From assembly GCA_015057325.1 (NCBI GenBank), contig SVEQ01000002.1, forward strand, positions 124,001 to 188,000: a DNA stretch of 64,000 bases, in the 5' to 3' direction. Each line of letters begins with the position of its first letter. The first letter of the stretch is position 1. The notes below the pieces were generated by a model. The model made no database searches. It was not told the DNA's origin and saw nothing but the letters and a program-made list of their open reading frames with translations. The stretch is from Lachnospiraceae bacterium (GTDB taxonomy: Bacteria; Bacillota; Clostridia; Lachnospirales; Lachnospiraceae). Positions 35,632 to 43,401 of the stretch are shown here, piece after piece. A program made the translations under genes and the position numbers.

Positions 35632-36093
35632 ATGGAACAACAATTGAGCAACGAAGAGTACAACGAATACGTTGAGCAGGTCACACCCAAGTATAACATC
35701 TTTAAAAATTGTTTTAACGCCTTCTGGGTTGGTGGTGCAATATGTGTTTTGGGCGAAGTAATATTTCAATTCTTCAGAAGACAGTTTGGACTTTCTCAAG
35801 CAGATGCCGCTAGTTATGAGTCAATGATTCTCGTTCTTACAAGTGTCATTCTCACGGGCTTAAATGCATACGGACACATTGCACGTTTTGCAGGTGCAGG
35901 TGCTTTGGTTCCAATCACAGGTTTCGCCAATTCCGTCGCAGCCCCTGCAATTGAATACCAGAAAGAAGGTCAGGTATTCGGAATTGGTGTTAAAATATTC
36001 ACAATTGCAGGCCCTGTTATACTGTATGGAATATTCACAAGCTGGGTGTTAGGAATAGGATACTTGTTCGGAAAAATATGGGGACTGTGGTAA
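35632..36093 (+). CDS. spoVAC: Stage V sporulation protein AC
   Basis: 153 residues. The family pattern is clear: acidic N-terminus (EYNEYVEQVTPKYN), FWVGGAICVLGE, and the conserved GAGALVPITGFANSVA with PAIEYQKEG. In Bacillus SpoVAC is the mechanosensitive channel subunit. The ATG has no obvious ribosome-binding site; the nearest AGAAAGGGG is 38 bases upstream behind a stop, so initiation may depend on coupling. The usual downstream partners spoVAD and spoVAE are absent: cheB follows on the other strand. Confidence 0.92.
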   Translation: MEQQLSNEEYNEYVEQVTPKYNIFKNCFNAFWVGGAICVLGEVIFQFFRRQFGLSQADAASYESMILVLTSVILTGLNAYGHIARFAGAGALVPITGFANSVAAPAIEYQKEGQVFGIGVKIFTIAGPVILYGIFTSWVLGIGYLFGKIWGLW

Positions 36094-36103
36094 CACAGCC
36101 CCC
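36080..36103 (+). terminator. Terminator of the spoVA genes
   Basis: GGGG-A-CTGTG / CACAG-C-CCCC stem (nine pairs around one mismatch, GTAA loop) overlaps the spoVAC stop codon and is followed by TGATTCTTTCTT. Confidence 0.65.
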
Positions 36104-36122
36104 TGATTCTTTCTTACTATAA

Positions 36123-37208
36123 TTAATTTCCCATAACCCCTACACGCATGATAACCTCTTGTGCAATCTGCGGTAATGCCACAACCTCATCCGAAAGTCC
36201 GGCTTTAACAATAGTTCTTGGCATTCCGTAAACAATCGAACTGTTTTCATCTTGTGAAATAACATACGCCTGTCTCTTGTCTTTCAAATGCATTATACCT
36301 TCGGTTCCGTCCGCTCCCATTCCGGTCATAATAACACAAACTATGTTATCGTATTTGGTTCCGATCAAAGATTCATACATATAGTTTGCACACGGTTTTA
36401 CACCTTCTCTTGTCGGTTCGTCAGAATATGTAATAATATTTTTTCCTGCCGAAATTCTCTTCACGTTCAGGTGACTTCCTGCCCGTGCTATATACACACA
36501 GCCTTTCTTTAGCACTTCTCCTTCTGCAGCTTCTTTTACCTCGATTTCACTCATCTTGTTAAGTCTGTCAGCCAAAGTTGCGGTAAATCCTTTCGGCATA
36601 TGTTGTACTATAATTACCGGTGCGTTAAGCTGTGGTGGCAAATGTGGCACCACCGATTCTAATGATTTGGGACCTCCCGTCGAAACAGCAATTGCAACAA
36701 CCGACTCTCCGGCTATATGTATTGGCTTTTTCTTAACAATATCAACGACCTGACTAACAATTTTCTTGTTTGCCCGGGACTGCTCGTACGATTCAAAAAC
36801 AGGCGGTTTACTGTCAGCCACAACCGCAAGTGTACGTAGCATAGTAGTCATAAATTCTTCTGTTTTACAATCAGACACATTCTGTGGCTTATGCACAAAA
36901 TCCAGCGCGCCCATTTCCAATGCATCAAGTGTTACGCTTGCGCCCTCCATAGTATCAGTACTTGCCATCATAACCCTTGCACTGATGTTGTTCTTACGAA
37001 GTTCATTAAGCAATTGAAGACCGTTCATCTTAGGCATATTGACATCAAGAACAACCGCATCATATGTATTCCTCTTAAGCAATCCAAGGGCAGCTTCACC
37101 ATCATGCGCCTTAGCTACAACCTCAAATCTCTCATCACTGTTTATTATATCGCTTAAAACTTTTCTCATAAGCGCTGAATCATCTACTACAAGTATTTTC
37201 TTTGCCAT
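36123..37208 (-). CDS. cheB: Chemotaxis methylesterase CheB
   Basis: 361 residues from ATG 37208 (GGGGAG upstream). N-terminal receiver (KKILVVDDSALMRKVL, phospho-acceptor Asp in VVLDVNMP, Lys in VHKPQN) and C-terminal CheB esterase with catalytic Ser in VSTGGPKSL, His in VQHMPKGF and Asp in MGADGTEG. It removes methyl groups from chemoreceptors when phosphorylated by CheA. No other chemotaxis gene is adjacent. Confidence 0.95.
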   Translation of the reverse strand: MAKKILVVDDSALMRKVLSDIINSDERFEVVAKAHDGEAALGLLKRNTYDAVVLDVNMPKMNGLQLLNELRKNNISARVMMASTDTMEGASVTLDALEMGALDFVHKPQNVSDCKTEEFMTTMLRTLAVVADSKPPVFESYEQSRANKKIVSQVVDIVKKKPIHIAGESVVAIAVSTGGPKSLESVVPHLPPQLNAPVIIVQHMPKGFTATLADRLNKMSEIEVKEAAEGEVLKKGCVYIARAGSHLNVKRISAGKNIITYSDEPTREGVKPCANYMYESLIGTKYDNIVCVIMTGMGADGTEGIMHLKDKRQAYVISQDENSSIVYGMPRTIVKAGLSDEVVALPQIAQEVIMRVGVMGN

Positions 37209-37252
37209 CTCAGTCTCCCCTTTACTGATCAAATTCCGATATACCGGTATAT

Positions 37253-37735
37253 TCAAGCATCTGTAACTATATCCGCCTCTATACATCTTACTACTGCAAT
37301 AAGATCTTTTGGTGATAACTCAACCTGAAAGCCAACCTTTCCGGCACTTACATATATTTTATCATAATCCGAAGCTGTTTTGTGTATAAATGTGCGAAAT
37401 TGTTTCTTCATTCCGATTGGCGAGCAACCACCATGAACATAACCGGTAAGTGGCAGCAACTCCTTCTGTTTTATCATGCTTACCGCCTTCTCACCACACG
37501 CCTTTGCAGCCTTCTTCAAATCAAGTTCAGCATTTACCGGAACAACAAAGACATAATATTGTCCCGACTTTCCTTGAGTTACCAATGTTTTAAACACTTT
37601 TTCTAACGGTTCTCCCAATATAACAGCTATCTCGCCTCCACTCATAGTTGCGTCAGGTTCATAGCTGTGACTTGTATATGTAATCTTCTTTCCGTCTAAA
37701 ACTCGCATGACGTTGGTTTTTTCTTCCTTTTTCAT
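37253..37735 (-). CDS. ybaK: YbaK/EbsC-family Cys-tRNA(Pro) deacylase
   Basis: 160 residues from ATG 37735. YbaK signatures: GEPLEKVFKTLV, YYVFVVPVNAELDLKKAAKA and GYVHGGCSPIGMKKQ, with the catalytic-site Lys in the VFKTL segment. It hydrolyses Cys mischarged on tRNA-Pro. Located 44 bases upstream of cheB, possibly co-transcribed. Confidence 0.93.
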   Translation of the reverse strand: MKKEEKTNVMRVLDGKKITYTSHSYEPDATMSGGEIAVILGEPLEKVFKTLVTQGKSGQYYVFVVPVNAELDLKKAAKACGEKAVSMIKQKELLPLTGYVHGGCSPIGMKKQFRTFIHKTASDYDKIYVSAGKVGFQVELSPKDLIAVVRCIEADIVTDA

Positions 37736-37865
37736 CGATTCTAACCCTTTCAAATTATCTATAATATTTATAACAAAAGTCGTACGTCTTTTGCCCAATC
37801 ATGTCAATTGATATAACCACAAAAATATGTTAGAGTAAACAAAACATATATTACGGAGATACTTT

Positions 37866-38849
37866 ATGAATAAATCAAAATATATCACAATCTTATTCTT
37901 CATTATTACTATTTCAATATTTCCCCCGGTCAAAGCCCATGCAATTGAAACTTTCAATAACATAAACGAGCCGGCGATAACTAACATTACCTTGCGTTCA
38001 AAGAGTTCATTTAATGTTACGCTATCGCGAGTTTCTGATGTGGATGGGTACTACATATATAATATCGAAGACGACGGCTCTCTCACTCTTTTAAAGACTG
38101 TAAATGACAACTATACCAGTCATGTAACGTTAAAAGGAATGACTTACGGTCGCACCTACAGACTGACAGTAAAGGCCTACAAGTTATCAGAAAACGGCGA
38201 GATTATCACTAGTAATTACGACCCAAACGGTATAACAAAGAAACTTAATGTATCAACCCGCTATAGAAAAGGTCTCAAATATTATTATGATGCCGACGGA
38301 AAAATAATAAAAGATGTTGAACATTTTCTGCCTAAAAAAAGAAAATACATGATTAAAGTCAACACAAAAAAGTGCGTCGTAACTGTATATGCAAAGGACG
38401 GCAGAAAAGGATATCGGATTCCTGTCAAATCTTTCATATGTTCACCCGGGAAATATACAAGTTCGGGTACATTTACCGTTGGTGAAAAATACCGTTACAG
38501 AAGTCTGTTCTATAATTCATACAGTCAATGGACCGCTGTAATACACGGGAACATTCTGTTCCACACCACACCATACAAATCATACGGCAACAACAATTCT
38601 TTGGATGTAGCTGAATATAACAAACTTGGAACCCCTGCTTCTCACGGATGTATAAGGCTGCAGTGTGAAGCCGTAAAATGGATATACGACAACTGCAAAA
38701 GAGGAACAAAGGTTGTTATATACAGAAGCAAAAATGCCGGTCCGTTCGGTAAGCCTAAGTTTGCCAAACTTCCCAAATGGCACAAATGGGATCCTACAGA
38801 CCCCACTGCCATAAAGAAATGTCAAAAACATAACTGCAAACATCTGTAA
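37866..38849 (+). CDS. Secreted L,D-transpeptidase (YkuD) with fibronectin-like domain
   Basis: 327 residues. Signal peptide (KYITILFFIITISIFPPVKA), a fibronectin type III-like domain (about 35-125, VSDVDGYYIYNI, GMTYGRTYRLTVKAY), and a YkuD domain (about 155-300) with HGNILFHTTPY and the catalytic GTPASHGCIRL. The enzyme forms 3-3 cross-links or attaches proteins to peptidoglycan outside the cell. The last 56 bases overlap the convergent reading frame of the interrupted gene at 38794-40002. Confidence 0.93.
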   Translation: MNKSKYITILFFIITISIFPPVKAHAIETFNNINEPAITNITLRSKSSFNVTLSRVSDVDGYYIYNIEDDGSLTLLKTVNDNYTSHVTLKGMTYGRTYRLTVKAYKLSENGEIITSNYDPNGITKKLNVSTRYRKGLKYYYDADGKIIKDVEHFLPKKRKYMIKVNTKKCVVTVYAKDGRKGYRIPVKSFICSPGKYTSSGTFTVGEKYRYRSLFYNSYSQWTAVIHGNILFHTTPYKSYGNNNSLDVAEYNKLGTPASHGCIRLQCEAVKWIYDNCKRGTKVVIYRSKNAGPFGKPKFAKLPKWHKWDPTDPTAIKKCQKHNCKHL

Positions 38850-40002
38850 ATGTCACACAGCCTGTAGAAAACTCAACATAATAAGGCTTATCGCAGTTTT
38901 CGTTAAACTTACGTATATTTCGATGTTGCAGAAACTTCGCTGCAAATCCTTCTTTTTTCGTAACAACAGGACGATCCTTCTTATCATACACTCGTATTTT
39001 ATTGTTCGTATATTTTGCTGCAAGTTCGAGCTTTTCCGGACATTTGAACTGTTCATCTCTGTCACATTTGAGAGGTTTGGGCAAAAGATACAGATACGCG
39101 CTTTTTGCTCCCTGAGTAACTACATTTTCAAGAGCAAGACGATTAAACTCATTCTCGTCTTCAACCTTTTCAATCATGTATCTGATTGACGCAGGAACAG
39201 CAACAGCTGATGTTGCCACAAGTTCTACATTCTGGCTTACTTCGATAGAGCTTGCTGACTACTCCTCTGAAATAGCAGCTACCGTAGCAGCAATATCATT
39301 GACATCATTCATCATTCCAATCATATCTTCTTTTAATGGCATAACGCACTTCTTAAAGAAAGTTTCCGCACCTTCTTCACCGAAAACCTTCGAAAGAACC
39401 GCTGACGAAGGGTTGCCCTCATAAATCATTCTGTCTCGGAACTTAATAAGTCCTGACAGATTATCCTCTTTGATATCGGCACTTTTCACATCTTTGACAT
39501 AGGCTTTGACTGACTCATTTACCATATCTTGTAACTTCGTATCCTCTGCCTCTCCACCACACTTTATCAAAGATGCAGCATGCCTTTCTCCAACATACCA
39601 TTTAGGTTTTTCGTCATATTCAGGCAAGTCACAATACTTTTGATGAACTGTCATAAGTTCCTTATACTCGTTATCATCTGTCGTACAATCATAATACTCA
39701 ACAAAGACCGTTCTTTTCTTACCGACTGTCATGATGTCTATAAGTAGGAAAGGAACAGAACCACCTTCTCCCGGCATAAATGCAGTTGTAAGCAGTTCCA
39801 TACCAAAAGGTCCTTTTGTAAGCATCGTCATGAAATGACCGAAACCGTAAACTTTATAACGTTCCACCGAAAACTTCATTAACTTCGGCCACTTAGGATA
39901 AGAGAATGTGGAATACTCATCTTTTTCTATTTGCTTGTTTTCAAAGCAATCAACAAATCCACTCGTAATTCCTCTCTGTAAATCTGTCAGTTTCATAATC
40001 AA
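38794..40002 (-). pseudogene. Unknown gene of 402 codons interrupted by one TAG
   Basis: The 247-residue first part runs from ATG 40002 to TAG 39259-39261, and the same frame then continues for 154 codons to TAG 38794. The start overlaps the arsR stop by 4 bases. The sequence around the break, AAISEE-stop-SASSIEVSQN, resembles the Glu/Gln/Ser-rich helical pattern of methyl-accepting proteins, where Gln would be usual, so a CAG-to-TAG change is likely. The first 210 residues (KWPKLMKFSVERYKVYG, AFMPGEGGSVPFLLIDIMTV) are not a family I know. Either a recent pseudogene, a readthrough gene, or two proteins; the second part has no ribosome-binding site of its own. Confidence 0.65.
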
Positions 40003-40370
40003 CCAATCTCCTCTTCAATATGTTCCTGACCCATTGCAATTATTGTTTTTACATGTTCATCGGCAAGTGAATAAAAGATTGACTTACCTTCACGTCTTGC
40101 TTTTACAAGCTTATTCTGCTTAAGAATTCTTAACTGATGCGATATTGCCGACTGGTTCATATTAAGCACCTCAGCCAAATCGCACACGCAAACCTCTGCT
40201 TGCAATAGAACAAACAATATTCTTATTCTTGTCGAATCACCAAACACTTTGAAAAGTTCAGCCAAATCATATAATTCTGTTTCCTCCGGCATTGTATCTC
40301 CGACAAGCTTAACAAGATCCGGATGCGTCTCATTTATTTCACAACTAAATTCTATTTTTTCCATATTCAC
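39999..40370 (-). CDS. ArsR/SmtB-family metal-responsive repressor
   Basis: 123 residues, winged helix: FKVFGDSTRIRILFVLLQ, EVCVCDLAEVLNMNQSAISH (recognition helix) and LVKARREGKSIFYSLAD. The CVCDL motif in helix 3 and the His-rich C-terminal helix (DEHVKTIIAMGQEH) are candidate metal ligands, as in CadC/SmtB and CzrA respectively. A likely operator of the TGAA-N6-TTCA type lies at 43314-43357 before the metal chaperone and ATPase genes. Confidence 0.92.
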   Translation of the reverse strand: MNMEKIEFSCEINETHPDLVKLVGDTMPEETELYDLAELFKVFGDSTRIRILFVLLQAEVCVCDLAEVLNMNQSAISHQLRILKQNKLVKARREGKSIFYSLADEHVKTIIAMGQEHIEEEIG

Positions 40371-40448
40371 ATTACTTCCTTTCTATATATTTGCTGTTTA
40401 GTTACATTTTAAAAACGGACGCATACTTATTTTTAAATGTATCATGTT

Positions 40449-40632
40449 CATGTATGCCTGATTGTCCGGATATAAGAGTTTCTAGGTATCTCGGTGACAT
40501 TATGATATTGTACGCGGCACTGTTCCAATTCGACATCCTGTCTCAATGGAACATGCCGAACATCCATGTTCGGCAACCGCTGTCTATTCAACGTAATACC
40601 AAGAAACTCTAATATCCTACCAAATGTCAAAC
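40449..40632 (+). repeat. Structured repeat element, copy L
   Basis: About 184 bases that can fold into a long stem-loop: outer arms 40468-40489 and 40596-40617 pair at about 20 of 22 positions, and an inner perfect hairpin TGCCGAACAT-CC-ATGTTCGGCA lies at 40554-40575. A second, inverted copy is at 40806-41003. Both share the identical 19-mer at 40528-40546. The arms differ in sequence between copies while pairing is kept. It may be a structured RNA or a palindromic mobile repeat. Confidence 0.7.
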
Positions 40633-40805
40633 ATGAATCATAATACATTAAAACCAAGTATGCTGTCTGTCGGCTTAAAATGTAGCCAAACAGCCAATAC
40701 GTAGCGTCCACTATGATGCGAGCCGCCTGCGGCGAGTCGCGTCCCTTGGCTGATTTGATGCACTTTCGTACATAACGAAACAGCGTGAGATTATCTGTGT
40801 GTGCA

Positions 40806-41003
40806 ATATCCTGTGACATCTGAAAGGTACTTAGAGGTTGTTGGTATGCCGTGAGTACCTAAGCGAATGCCTGACATGGATGTCAGGCAAGGCATGTTGA
40901 GACAGGATGTCGAATCCATAGCCGGTCGCGTATTATAAGAAAACGTAGCCGGCATACTTACAACCTCTTAGTACGTTTCACCTGGATACAGGATATTCAT
41001 ACA
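40806..41003 (-). repeat. Structured repeat element, copy R (inverted relative to copy L)
   Basis: Arms 40821-40850 and 40951-40980 pair at 26 of 30 positions; inner perfect hairpin TGCCTGACAT-GG-ATGTCAGGCA at 40868-40889; the shared 19-mer appears as its complement at 40897-40915. The stretch between the two copies (40633-40805) holds smaller GC-rich hairpins (for example GCCGC-CT-GCGGC near 40722) and no credible gene. Confidence 0.7.
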
Positions 41004-41042
41004 TCTGATAATCTGTACGCGTTTGTTAGGAATAAAAGTGCA

Positions 41043-42944
41043 TTAAACAGCAATTCTCTTCACCATCAATGCTCTTATCGCATTAAGCACCGCAATCACC
41101 ATAACTCCCACATCAGCAAATATCGCAAGCCACATATTAGCAATTCCGAGTGCTCCAAGAATAAGACAAATTATCTTTACACCAATGGCAAAGTAAATGT
41201 TCTCATACACGATACGCATACATTTCTTGGATATGCCGATAGCCTTAACAATCTTTAACGGGTCATCATCCATAAGCACAATATCTGCCGCCTCTATTGC
41301 TGCATCAGAGCCAAGTGCACCCATAGCAATTCCGACATCAGCTCTCGACAATACAGGTGCATCATTAATTCCATCACCGACAAATGCAAGTTTTTCCCTG
41401 TCATTGGTAAGTTCAAGAAGTTCTTCGACCTTAGATACTTTATCTCCCGGCAAAAGTTCGCTGTTAACTTCCGAAATGCCAAGCTCGCCTGCAACATGTT
41501 CAGCAACCTTCTTACTGTCACCTGTAAGCATAACCGTGTGGTCAACTCCAAGTTTCTTAAGTCTCTTAATTGCGTCTTTTGAATTATCCTTAAGAACATC
41601 TGATATAACGATATGTCCTGCATACTCATCATCTATTGCAATATGTAATATAGTTCCTACACTATGACAATCCTTGTAGGGCACAAAGTTAAGTTCCATC
41701 ATTTTAGAATTGCCGACTGCAACCTTTTTGCCATCGACCTTTGCAGTAATTCCTTTACCGCTTATCTCTTCAACGTCAGTTACCCTGCTCTTATCAAGCT
41801 CTTTTCCGTAAGCTTCCTGAACACTCTTGCCAATCGGGTGATTTGAAAAACTTTCTGCATGAGCAACCAAATCAAGGATTTCATCTCTTTCCATTTCACT
41901 GTGATGAATTCCCGTAACCTCAAAATTACCTTTGGTTAAAGTTCCTGTCTTATCAAATACTATATGCTTAACACCCGCAAGTGCCTCAAGGTAGTTAGAA
42001 CCTTTAACTAAAACTCCTGCCTTACTTGCACCGCCGATTCCTGCAAAAAACGTAAGCGGAATGCTTATTACGAGGGCACAAGGACAGCTTATAACAAGGA
42101 ACGTAAGTGCTCTGTATATCCAATCACCAAAGTCGGGGGTAAGTCCCATTATCATTCTAACTATTGGCGGCAAAAGTGCAAGTGCCAAAGCACCATAACA
42201 TACCGCCGGTGTGTAATAGTGTGCAAATCTTGAGATAAAGTTCTCTGAACGAGATTTCTTGGAACTTGCATTCTCAACAAGATCTAAAATCTTTGAAACC
42301 GTTGACTCTCCAAACTCCTTTGTCGTCTTGATTCTAAGCACGCCTGTCATATTGATACATCCACTTATAACCTCATCACCAGCCGTTACGGTCTTAGGAA
42401 TACTTTCTCCTGTAAGTGCACTTGTATTAACTGAAGCCGTTCCATCTACAACGATACCGTCAATCGGAATCTTCTCACCCGGTGACACTTCAATAACCGT
42501 TCCTATCTCCACTTCATCAGGATCTACCTGCTCGGTACCATTTTCACCTAAAACATTAGCATAATCTGGACGAATATCCATAAGTTCGCTTATATTTCTA
42601 CGGCTCTTACCAACCGCATAACTTTGGAACAATTCTCCTATCTGGTAAAAAAGCATAACCGCAACTCCCTCGCGGTATTCACCAAGAACCATTGCACCAA
42701 TTGTCGCTACTGCCATAAGGAAATTCTCATCAAATACCTGCTTGTTTTTAATTCCCTTAAATGCTTTCTTAAGTATATCATATCCAATTACAAGATACGG
42801 GATGATATAAAGAATAAGTCCTACTATTCTGTTATCGGAAAGATAAGGAATACTCAGCTTCTCGCTCGTTATAATACCGATTACCACAAGCAGTAATGCA
42901 GATATTATTATTCTTGCCAAAACTTTTTTCTGCTTCTTAGTCAT
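41043..42944 (-). CDS. Heavy-metal P1B-type ATPase (Zn/Cd exporter-like)
   Basis: 633 residues from ATG 42944 (AAGGAG upstream). P1B features: six to eight membrane helices, TGESIPK in the actuator domain, the metal-site SCPCALVIS, the phosphorylation motif DKTGTLTKG, the HP motif in SNHPIGKSV and the hinge GDGINDAPVLSRADVGIAMG. CPC favours Zn/Cd/Cu-class substrates; the ArsR partner points to Zn, Cd or Co. No N-terminal metal-binding domain: that function is on the separate HMA gene upstream. Confidence 0.95.
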   Translation of the reverse strand: MTKKQKKVLARIIISALLLVVIGIITSEKLSIPYLSDNRIVGLILYIIPYLVIGYDILKKAFKGIKNKQVFDENFLMAVATIGAMVLGEYREGVAVMLFYQIGELFQSYAVGKSRRNISELMDIRPDYANVLGENGTEQVDPDEVEIGTVIEVSPGEKIPIDGIVVDGTASVNTSALTGESIPKTVTAGDEVISGCINMTGVLRIKTTKEFGESTVSKILDLVENASSKKSRSENFISRFAHYYTPAVCYGALALALLPPIVRMIMGLTPDFGDWIYRALTFLVISCPCALVISIPLTFFAGIGGASKAGVLVKGSNYLEALAGVKHIVFDKTGTLTKGNFEVTGIHHSEMERDEILDLVAHAESFSNHPIGKSVQEAYGKELDKSRVTDVEEISGKGITAKVDGKKVAVGNSKMMELNFVPYKDCHSVGTILHIAIDDEYAGHIVISDVLKDNSKDAIKRLKKLGVDHTVMLTGDSKKVAEHVAGELGISEVNSELLPGDKVSKVEELLELTNDREKLAFVGDGINDAPVLSRADVGIAMGALGSDAAIEAADIVLMDDDPLKIVKAIGISKKCMRIVYENIYFAIGVKIICLILGALGIANMWLAIFADVGVMVIAVLNAIRALMVKRIAV

Positions 42945-43022
42945 AAGCATGCTCTCCTTTTTAAAACAAAAGCGCACAGAAGGCAAAAATGATTAGCCAA
43001 CTATACGCCCCACGCATTTCTT

Positions 43023-43241
43023 TTACAGGAATATCTCGCAGTCGTCTTCAACCTTCTTGCAGTTATCAAGTACATCCTGCATAACAGCCTTAGGGTCTGC
43101 ACCTTCCTCAAACTCAACAATCATTTTAAGCATCATGAAATTAACTGTTGCGTCTTTAACACCTGCAGTCTTTTTTGCTGCCTCTTCCATCTTATTAGCA
43201 CAATTAGCACAATCAACATCAATCTTATAAGTTTTCTTCAT
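43023..43241 (-). CDS. Stand-alone HMA-domain metal chaperone
   Basis: 72 residues, one heavy-metal-associated domain: YKIDVDCANCANKMEEAA with the two metal-binding Cys in CANC, then GVKDATVNFMM and a Cys-containing acidic tail (VEDDCEIFL). It probably delivers metal ions to the ATPase 78 bases downstream. The ribosome-binding site GGGAGG is 7 bases before ATG. Confidence 0.92.
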   Translation of the reverse strand: MKKTYKIDVDCANCANKMEEAAKKTAGVKDATVNFMMLKMIVEFEEGADPKAVMQDVLDNCKKVEDDCEIFL

Positions 43242-43313
43242 ATCAGAAATCCTCCCTTTCTTAATTGAAATAATATACTGCCTTAAATGCGAAATAACTT
43301 TCTCGCATTAAAA

Positions 43314-43357
43314 AATCAGATTAACATATGAATGATTGTTCATATGTTAATCTGATT
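43314..43357. promoter_or_regulatory. ArsR-type operator palindrome, also a possible terminator
   Basis: Two perfect 19-base arms (AATCAGATTAACATATGAA and its complement) around TGATTG. The centre TGAA-N6-TTCA fits the SmtB/CzrA operator pattern, placing it before the HMA-ATPase operon. On the minus strand the hairpin is followed by TTTTTT, and it lies 45 bases after the stop of the ABC permease gene, so it could also end that transcript. Confidence 0.75.
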
Positions 43358-43401
43358 ATAATACCCTAATAATCCGATGTCAATATTTTTTGATGCAATT
43401 A

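Noticed and set aside
7664-39261. Recoding of TAG as Gln (two genes interrupted by TAG at Gln positions)
   Set aside because: TAG is the normal end of several intact genes here (proB, spoVAB, the TetM-like gene, the DUF2975 gene), and readthrough in proB would fuse it to fliB. Independent nonsense mutations are simpler.
40448-40819. 123-codon frame between arsR and the metal ATPase
   Set aside because: No ribosome-binding site, no family-like motifs, and it runs through the arms of a structured inverted repeat.
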